Source: an uncultured Lachnospiraceae bacterium (GTDB taxonomy: Bacteria; Bacillota; Clostridia; Lachnospirales; Lachnospiraceae). Taken from it: a DNA stretch of 64,000 nucleotides. The notes beneath the pieces are model-generated. The model was not told where the DNA came from and did not search any database. It saw nothing but the letters and a program-made list of their open reading frames with translations. The position numbers and the translations under genes are program-made. Location of the stretch: the NCBI GenBank assembly GCA_947367855.1, contig CANBFE010000012.1:1-64000 (forward strand), read 5' to 3'. Within the stretch, counting starts at the first letter, position 1. Every line of letters begins with the position of its first letter. Positions 59,524 to 64,000 of the stretch are shown here, in pieces.

Positions 59524-60183
59524 TCACCCCTCGCAGAGGTCCTTCAGCAGCCCTGCATTGATGAGTTCGATTTTCCCCCTGGACAGCTTCACCATGCCTT
59601 CATTCTGGAAATAGCGAAGCATTCTGGTGATCACCTCCCTGTGGGACCCCAGATGGTTTGCAATGGCCTCATGGGTGATCTTCAGCTGACTGGTCTCCTC
59701 TATGGAAGCTTCCTCCAACAGAAAAGCCGCAACCCGCCTGTCCAGGCTCTTCCACATAATCTGTTCCATAAGCCACATCACCTCGGAAAAGCGGGACGCC
59801 ATCAGCTCATTGGTGTAATTGGCCACAGGGACGGATTCCTCCATGAGCGCCTTATAGGTTTCCGAAGGAATCACCCACAGCTCCGTATCCTTCTCCGCCT
59901 GGATGGTCACCTCAAACTGCATGGACCGAATTATGCAGGATGCCGAAAACAGGCACATATCCCGTTCAAACAGGCGGTACAGGGTTACTTCCCTGCCTTC
60001 CTCGGAGAGAATATAGGCCCGAAGCTGACCGGTTCTGATCAACAGCAGCCCCGCACAGTCCCCGCTGTCATGATGAATGACGGTTCCCCTGCCCACCCTC
60101 CGCAGGGTCAGGCTGCCCTGTATCCGGTTCTGCTGCACCGTATTTAATTGATTCCATATGGGAAAGTACTCCTGAAATTCCAT
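59524..60183 (-). CDS. Crp/Fnr-family transcriptional regulator
   Basis: A 219-residue regulator: an N-terminal cNMP-type beta-roll (about 20-115) and a C-terminal winged helix (TSQLKITHEAIANHLGSHRE, then ITRMLRYFQNEGMVKLSRG). The Fe-S Cys cluster of FNR is absent, so it is not a classical oxygen sensor; cysteines at C43, C77 and C83 are scattered. It is 33 bp downstream of the antiporter gene and 103 bp upstream of jetA; either could be its target. Confidence 0.87.
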   Translation of the reverse strand: MEFQEYFPIWNQLNTVQQNRIQGSLTLRRVGRGTVIHHDSGDCAGLLLIRTGQLRAYILSEEGREVTLYRLFERDMCLFSASCIIRSMQFEVTIQAEKDTELWVIPSETYKALMEESVPVANYTNELMASRFSEVMWLMEQIMWKSLDRRVAAFLLEEASIEETSQLKITHEAIANHLGSHREVITRMLRYFQNEGMVKLSRGKIELINAGLLKDLCEG

Positions 60184-60216
60184 AGTCCCCTCCTTGTCCG
60201 GTCCTGCCTTAAGGCG

Positions 60217-61578
60217 CTAGCGCTTCCTGCCGTATCCTGCAATCACCGCCGCTGCCAGTATCGCCAACATGCACAGAGAATAGTAGTTTACAAAAGGGAT
60301 GGCCCCGGGCGCCACGGCAAAGCCCTCCCCGAACTGGGCGGACTGTTGGGCCGGAATCACGCAGTGCACCGTCCAGGGCGCCAGAAAGCAGAACACACAG
60401 CCTGTGCAGTCCATCAGATTCGCCCGGCGGTACGGGTTTACCCCCGCCTTCTCCCCGATCTCGTTCACCAGATCTCCAAGTGCCACAATGGCCACGGAGA
60501 TAACTCCCGTCACCATGCTCAAGATGCCCACAGACAGCACAATTGCCGCCTCCGTGCTGCGGGCATTTCCCGCAAACCTGGACAGGAATCCTCCCACATC
60601 CTCAAACAGACCGCTGCGTTCCACTGCGCCGAGAAGGGCAAATACCGCAATCAGCATGGCCACTGTGCCCGCTGTTCCCGTTATGGCTTCTATGATTGCC
60701 CCGGACACGGCAAAGCCGCCGGGAAAGGAAATCAGCCCGTCCACCGTATATATCCCGAAAAGCAGCCCCACGGCGATTCCTGTCAGAATTCCCCAGGACA
60801 GGGCCGTGATCAGATGCTTTCTCATCAGGCACAGGACAATGATCACCGCGGGCACCGCCAACATAACCAGACTGACCGGATTGGCGCCGCCCTCTGCAGC
60901 CTGAACCGCTCCGCCCTCGTCTCCCTTTCCGGAAAACAGCAGAAACAGTACCAAGGCTCCCGCCGCAGCCGGCAGGCTGTAACGCATCCTGGTCTTCACC
61001 ACGGTTCCCAAATCCGCATGCTGCGTGGCGGAGGAGGCGATGGTGGTATCCGATATGGGCCCCAGATTGTCCCCGAAGGCCGCCCCTGACACGATGGAAC
61101 CGATCATAAACTCCGGCGCCGCTCCCGCCATCACGCCCACAGGAAACAGAATGGGGATCACCACAAAATAGGTTCCCACAGAGGTTCCCGTTGCAAAGGC
61201 CAGCAGGCAGGTGATGAGAAAGGACGCGGCCACAAAGAGCCTTCCGGTAAAGCCTGCTTCCACCACATATGCCGCAATGGTCTGCACCGCCCCGCTTGCC
61301 GAGATCAGCTTGCCGGAAACGGCAGCCAGAATCACCGCCATCACAATCACGCCGAACATAGGTTTGCTCAGTCCGTAGACAAGCGCTTCCCCATAGGCCT
61401 TTTCGTCTTTTGCAAAAATCACGCCTGTCACCAGTGCCGCAAAAAAGGCCAGTACATATCCGTTTACATTGGACTGGCGAAGAGCAGCCCATAAAATCAT
61501 AGCCGCCGCGGTGATCAGCGGCGCCAGTTTCCCTGTCTTTCCCAAATGAAATTCTATCCTTTTTGCTTTCTGCTCCAT
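60217..61578 (-). CDS. NhaC-type Na+/H+ antiporter
   Basis: A 453-residue membrane protein with about eleven helices. The motif GAAFGDNLGPISDTTIAS is characteristic of the NhaC family, which includes Na+/H+ and malate-lactate exchangers. The Asp and Ser/Thr in that motif are the likely ion ligands. Substrate cannot be fixed from sequence. It is followed by the Crp-like regulator gene, and two palindromes lie upstream. Confidence 0.85.
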   Translation of the reverse strand: MEQKAKRIEFHLGKTGKLAPLITAAAMILWAALRQSNVNGYVLAFFAALVTGVIFAKDEKAYGEALVYGLSKPMFGVIVMAVILAAVSGKLISASGAVQTIAAYVVEAGFTGRLFVAASFLITCLLAFATGTSVGTYFVVIPILFPVGVMAGAAPEFMIGSIVSGAAFGDNLGPISDTTIASSATQHADLGTVVKTRMRYSLPAAAGALVLFLLFSGKGDEGGAVQAAEGGANPVSLVMLAVPAVIIVLCLMRKHLITALSWGILTGIAVGLLFGIYTVDGLISFPGGFAVSGAIIEAITGTAGTVAMLIAVFALLGAVERSGLFEDVGGFLSRFAGNARSTEAAIVLSVGILSMVTGVISVAIVALGDLVNEIGEKAGVNPYRRANLMDCTGCVFCFLAPWTVHCVIPAQQSAQFGEGFAVAPGAIPFVNYYSLCMLAILAAAVIAGYGRKR

Positions 61579-62118
61579 CTCTCTGCTCCTTTTCGCATTC
61601 TCTGCGTGTTTCCCCGGACGTTTTTCGTTTTCCTGCGCATGCGCAGATTTTACCTGCCATAAAGCTTACCATATGATGGTATCTTTTGCAAATAATTCTT
61701 CCCTTGGGCTGTGCGTTCCTCAGGCTGAGGTTGGTTGATGTTAATTGCGGTTAATTAAGGTTGGTTGATGTTTTACGTCCACTCCAGTCCCGGATTCTGC
61801 CTCCCTGCCCATGCAGTCCTGAATTATTTTGCCATTCATCACAGACTGACTGCCAACGAATGCTGTTATTTTGCCGTTAGTTTGCTGTCAAAATTATCTT
61901 TTCAAGCGGCAGAAATTATGGTAAGATAAAGGAGTCCTGCAATCATTCTGACAGGAGGTAACGAATATCGCCGCAGGCACCATTTTACAGATGGTTATTT
62001 TTTTGACCTGTCTACTTCTCTTTTCCGGAATATATATGGCAGTTTTTCAGTTCTAATAAATTAGGACAAAACCACTTAAAATAGCATTATATTACTTCGG
62101 AAATGAGGTGTATAATGC
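61579..62118. other. Divergent intergenic region with palindromes and short repeats
   Basis: This 540-bp gap separates the antiporter gene (minus) from the XRE gene (plus). It contains the palindrome CTGCGCATGCGCAG (61633-61646) and the inverted repeat TACCAT-ATG-ATGGTA (61667-61681). TTGCAA (61684-61689) could be a minus-strand -35. The 15-bp direct repeat AGGTTGGTTGATGTT occurs at 61728-61742 and 61758-61772. A short Shine-Dalgarno-led hydrophobic frame lies at 61967-62056. No gene of normal size is seen. Confidence 0.6.
61967..62056 (+). CDS. Possible hydrophobic micro-ORF
   Basis: AGGAGG (61953-61958) is followed after 8 nt by an ATC and a frame of 29 codons (AAGTILQMVIFLTCLLLFSG, then IYMAVFQF) with one transmembrane helix. 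ATC is a very rare start; an ATG occurs at 61991, too far from the site. It resembles no known small subunit I can name and may be chance. Confidence 0.2.
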   Translation: MAAGTILQMVIFLTCLLLFSGIYMAVFQF

Positions 62119-62442
62119 TTGTGTATAGAAAATTATATTCCGGCCAAAATTATTGAGCTATGTACAAAAACAGGAATTACAAAATATCGCCTTTCCCAGA
62201 CCACCGGCATTTCACAGTCTGCTTTGTCGGATATCACAAAGGGAAAGAATCTTCCCGGCGTTATTACCCTGGAAAAGATATGCGATGCGTTTGGAATTAC
62301 TCTGGCACAGTTCTTTACGGAAGACGGCAATATCCTTGATTTATCAGAAGAGCAGAAGCGTCTGCTGCAGACGTGGTCTACTCTGACGCCGGAAGAGAAG
62401 AACTTTATCAATACCTGTATGGAAAGTTTGAAGGGAAAGTAA
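62119..62442 (+). CDS. XRE-family helix-turn-helix regulator
   Basis: A 107-residue cytoplasmic regulator. The helix-turn-helix (about residues 12-66) reads YRLSQTTGISQSALSDITKG and then TLEKICDAFGITLAQFF. The C-terminal 40 residues are helical (LSEEQKRLLQTWSTLTPEEK). The start codon appears to be TTG at 62119, 8 nt after GAGGTG; the nearby ATG at 62115 is in another frame. It is the first gene of a plus-strand run. Confidence 0.85.
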   Translation: MCIENYIPAKIIELCTKTGITKYRLSQTTGISQSALSDITKGKNLPGVITLEKICDAFGITLAQFFTEDGNILDLSEEQKRLLQTWSTLTPEEKNFINTCMESLKGK

Positions 62443-62479
62443 TCTCTGGTATGAAAGACTGCGGCTATTCCTATTTGCC

Positions 62480-63136
62480 ATGCATCAATTTAAAAAGCTT
62501 ATTTTCATTGTTATACTGTGTTTTGTGGCAGGGAATCTTCAATCGGACTCCGGGCGCCGTCCTTTAGAGAATATGGATTTTTATTGTTCTGTGTCTTCTC
62601 TGAATTGCGGCATCTGCGGTCTTAACGGGGTACTTCCAAAGTCCCGGAATTCCGGTTGGGCTTCCATCGGGCTATTGCATCTGCGCACACTGGAAGTATA
62701 TGATACACAGGTCCGGCTTTCTGATGACAGTACAGCGGAATCCGGTTCCCAATACTCTGTATTACATGGTTATTGCAACTTTGGAGCGGAATCCGGTATA
62801 GCCTATGGCACAGCCTACGGCTATGCCCATATAAACAGCATGCCGAACCGCGGAATTGCAACAGTTGACCTTACCTACGGAATTGAGGATGAAATTGACT
62901 TTGCATTTCTGGAGGAACGGCTGTGCCAGGAATGTATTGGGAAGGTACTGGCGGAATACCAAAAAGCGGGATCGGGAAAATGCCGGAATGTATTCCTGGT
63001 TGATTTTCAGACAATGGAATTTTATGCACTGCCTGAAGACATTATCTCTTTTATGAGAAATGATTATTACATTCACGTTGACCATGCTGACGGACTGGAT
63101 CGGATTTTGATTGTTTATGCGCCGGAACAGCATTAG
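62480..63136 (+). CDS. Unrecognised protein with N-terminal membrane segment
   Basis: A 218-residue protein I do not recognise. A hydrophobic stretch (KKLIFIVILCFVAG, residues 5-18) looks like a signal or anchor. The rest is a beta-rich Gly/Tyr region (HGYCNFGAESGIAYGTAYGY) and an alpha/beta end (KCRNVFLVDFQTMEFYALPE). The start is uncertain: ATG 62480 lacks a ribosome site, and ATG 62573 is an alternative that would remove the helix. It follows the XRE gene by 37 bp. Confidence 0.45.
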   Translation: MHQFKKLIFIVILCFVAGNLQSDSGRRPLENMDFYCSVSSLNCGICGLNGVLPKSRNSGWASIGLLHLRTLEVYDTQVRLSDDSTAESGSQYSVLHGYCNFGAESGIAYGTAYGYAHINSMPNRGIATVDLTYGIEDEIDFAFLEERLCQECIGKVLAEYQKAGSGKCRNVFLVDFQTMEFYALPEDIISFMRNDYYIHVDHADGLDRILIVYAPEQH

Positions 63137-63184
63137 TTACCTTGTCTCCCTCAAAGGGCTGACTTCAAAATGGAGGACCCTTTT

Positions 63185-64000
63185 ATGAAACTGAGAACGT
63201 CAAGCATTCCCCTTATGCTCGAATATGTGGCAGAATCGGGCATGGACCGGGAAAATGGCCAAAAAGCTGCTGACATTCTAAACCACGAAGACTATCGTTT
63301 CGAAATCAGAAGATACGGCCTGGACTCCCCGGATCCTCTTGTGTCCTATTTTTCCCACTTCAAAGATATTACGCCGAAGGATATTCCCGATCTTTGCCCG
63401 GAGCGGAAAACCGCCTTGCGGGATAAGCATGCGCTGTGGTTGGACTGCGCCGCCAATCCCCAAAAATATGCTGACAGATACGCCCAAATCATGGGACTGC
63501 TTACGGAAGAAAACCTCCTGAACTTACAGGCCAGACTGAACGCCGCCTTTCCTGAAAAAACAGACATCGATGATACGGAGGTGATTTCCACCCTAAGCTT
63601 CGGCCCGTCTTTTGGTTATGTATTTGAGAACGCGCTTCATCTGGATTTATTCGGTATCGAAAAATACTGTACAATGGAGGAGCTGCCTTCCATCATCCTC
63701 CACGAAATGCATCACCTGCAGATTCAGAAAATGATAGGCGATTACGATACTTTTACAGAAAATTTCAGCCTTCTGGAACGTTATATTTTCCGCTTTACCG
63801 GTGAAGGCATGGCTATCAAATTCTGCAACAATGCAGAAGGTATTCTATCCAAAAGACGCAATCCTGACCTGGATGCCAATATCGGAATTCCCGCCATGCC
63901 GATTCTTAACAGACACTTTCCGGAGCATCTCTCCCTTTTTCAGGACACTGTGGAAAAAATTGAGAAAGGCCTGATCTCCGCATCTGAAATTGAGGAACAA
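63185..64000 (+). CDS. Probable zinc peptidase (DUF5700-like), 3' end outside the window
   Basis: An open frame of 272 codons runs to the right edge with no stop. GGAGG lies 8 nt before ATG 63185. It contains HEMHH (in PSIILHEMHHLQIQ, about residue 171), an HExxH zinc-peptidase helix, and a downstream FTGEGMAIKF that may supply the third ligand, the arrangement of DUF5700-type gluzincin-like proteins. No signal peptide is present, so it should be cytoplasmic. Substrate unknown; the C-terminus is missing. Confidence 0.6.
   Translation, partial: MKLRTSSIPLMLEYVAESGMDRENGQKAADILNHEDYRFEIRRYGLDSPDPLVSYFSHFKDITPKDIPDLCPERKTALRDKHALWLDCAANPQKYADRYAQIMGLLTEENLLNLQARLNAAFPEKTDIDDTEVISTLSFGPSFGYVFENALHLDLFGIEKYCTMEELPSIILHEMHHLQIQKMIGDYDTFTENFSLLERYIFRFTGEGMAIKFCNNAEGILSKRRNPDLDANIGIPAMPILNRHFPEHLSLFQDTVEKIEKGLISASEIEEQ

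Noticed and set aside
1..64000. tRNA, rRNA, tmRNA, prophage or intact insertion sequence
   Set aside because: I saw no cloverleaf-like gene, rRNA segment, phage structural gene or complete transposase with terminal repeats on reading both strands.

Overview
The window looks like a chromosomal segment of a Lachnospiraceae-type gut clostridium (Bacillota, Clostridia). Reasons: strong AGGAGG ribosome sites, many TGn-extended -10 promoters, family-restricted genes (DUF4317, DUF4250, HemZ, PPi-type phosphofructokinase, SPxTG-anchored surface protein), bacilliform wall and signalling proteins, and a moderate GC content. This is inference from gene content; no 16S rRNA or tRNA gene is present. Almost everything from 18.5 to 61.6 kb lies on the minus strand.

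Layout. 0-5.2 kb: the end of an Rpn/PD-(D/E)XK transposase-type gene, a YhfC protease/DUF3887 lipoprotein pair, a LytTR two-component system, and a UPF0158-Nudix fusion. 5.2-11.5 kb: Bcp peroxiredoxin, a PIN-like protein, a GGDEF diguanylate cyclase, a wrecked ABC exporter, a MalY/PatB C-S lyase and a DUF1266 protein. 11.5-15.1 kb: an AT-rich accessory patch with a TetR regulator, a DUF4375 (immunity-like) gene and several gene fragments, including the tail of a possible toxin and a doubly truncated AAA/PD-(D/E)XK gene. 15.2-24.6 kb: polysaccharide deacetylase, a large cyclic-nucleotide-binding-like protein, pfp, a lipoprotein, DUF4250, an LCP protein and clpB.

24.7-30.7 kb: a copper operon, csoR-copA, whose CsoR-type operators sit on the promoter. 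It runs with only 23 bp spacing into a MotA/TolQ-MotB/OmpA pair resembling the Zorya ZorA/ZorB motor. Upstream is a membrane-anchored EIIA-Glc-like protein that has lost both catalytic histidines. 30.8-34.9 kb: cold-shock protein with a long structured leader, TPR lipoprotein, MscL with a zinc ribbon, DUF4317, serine recombinase. 35-46.3 kb: hemZ, a MoxR/DUF58/transglutaminase cassette, a metallo-hydrolase, rel, apt, a CBS-pair protein, DUF308 and SEC-C proteins. 46.7-49.7 kb: a large repeat-bearing, sortase-type surface protein.

49.8-53.9 kb: the complete spermidine/putrescine ABC operon potABCD. 54.0-59.4 kb: jetA-jetB-jetC, the SMC/kleisin-like part of a Wadjet (MksBEF/EptABC) plasmid-defence system, with no jetD nuclease gene beside it. 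59.5-61.6 kb: a Crp/Fnr regulator and an NhaC antiporter. 61.6-64.0 kb: a gap with palindromes, an XRE regulator, an unrecognised membrane-anchored protein, and the start of a probable HExxH peptidase cut by the window edge.

The most interesting items are the JetABC set lacking JetD, the copper-operon-linked ZorAB-like motor, the toxin/immunity debris, and an orphan plus-strand terminator near 46.6 kb.
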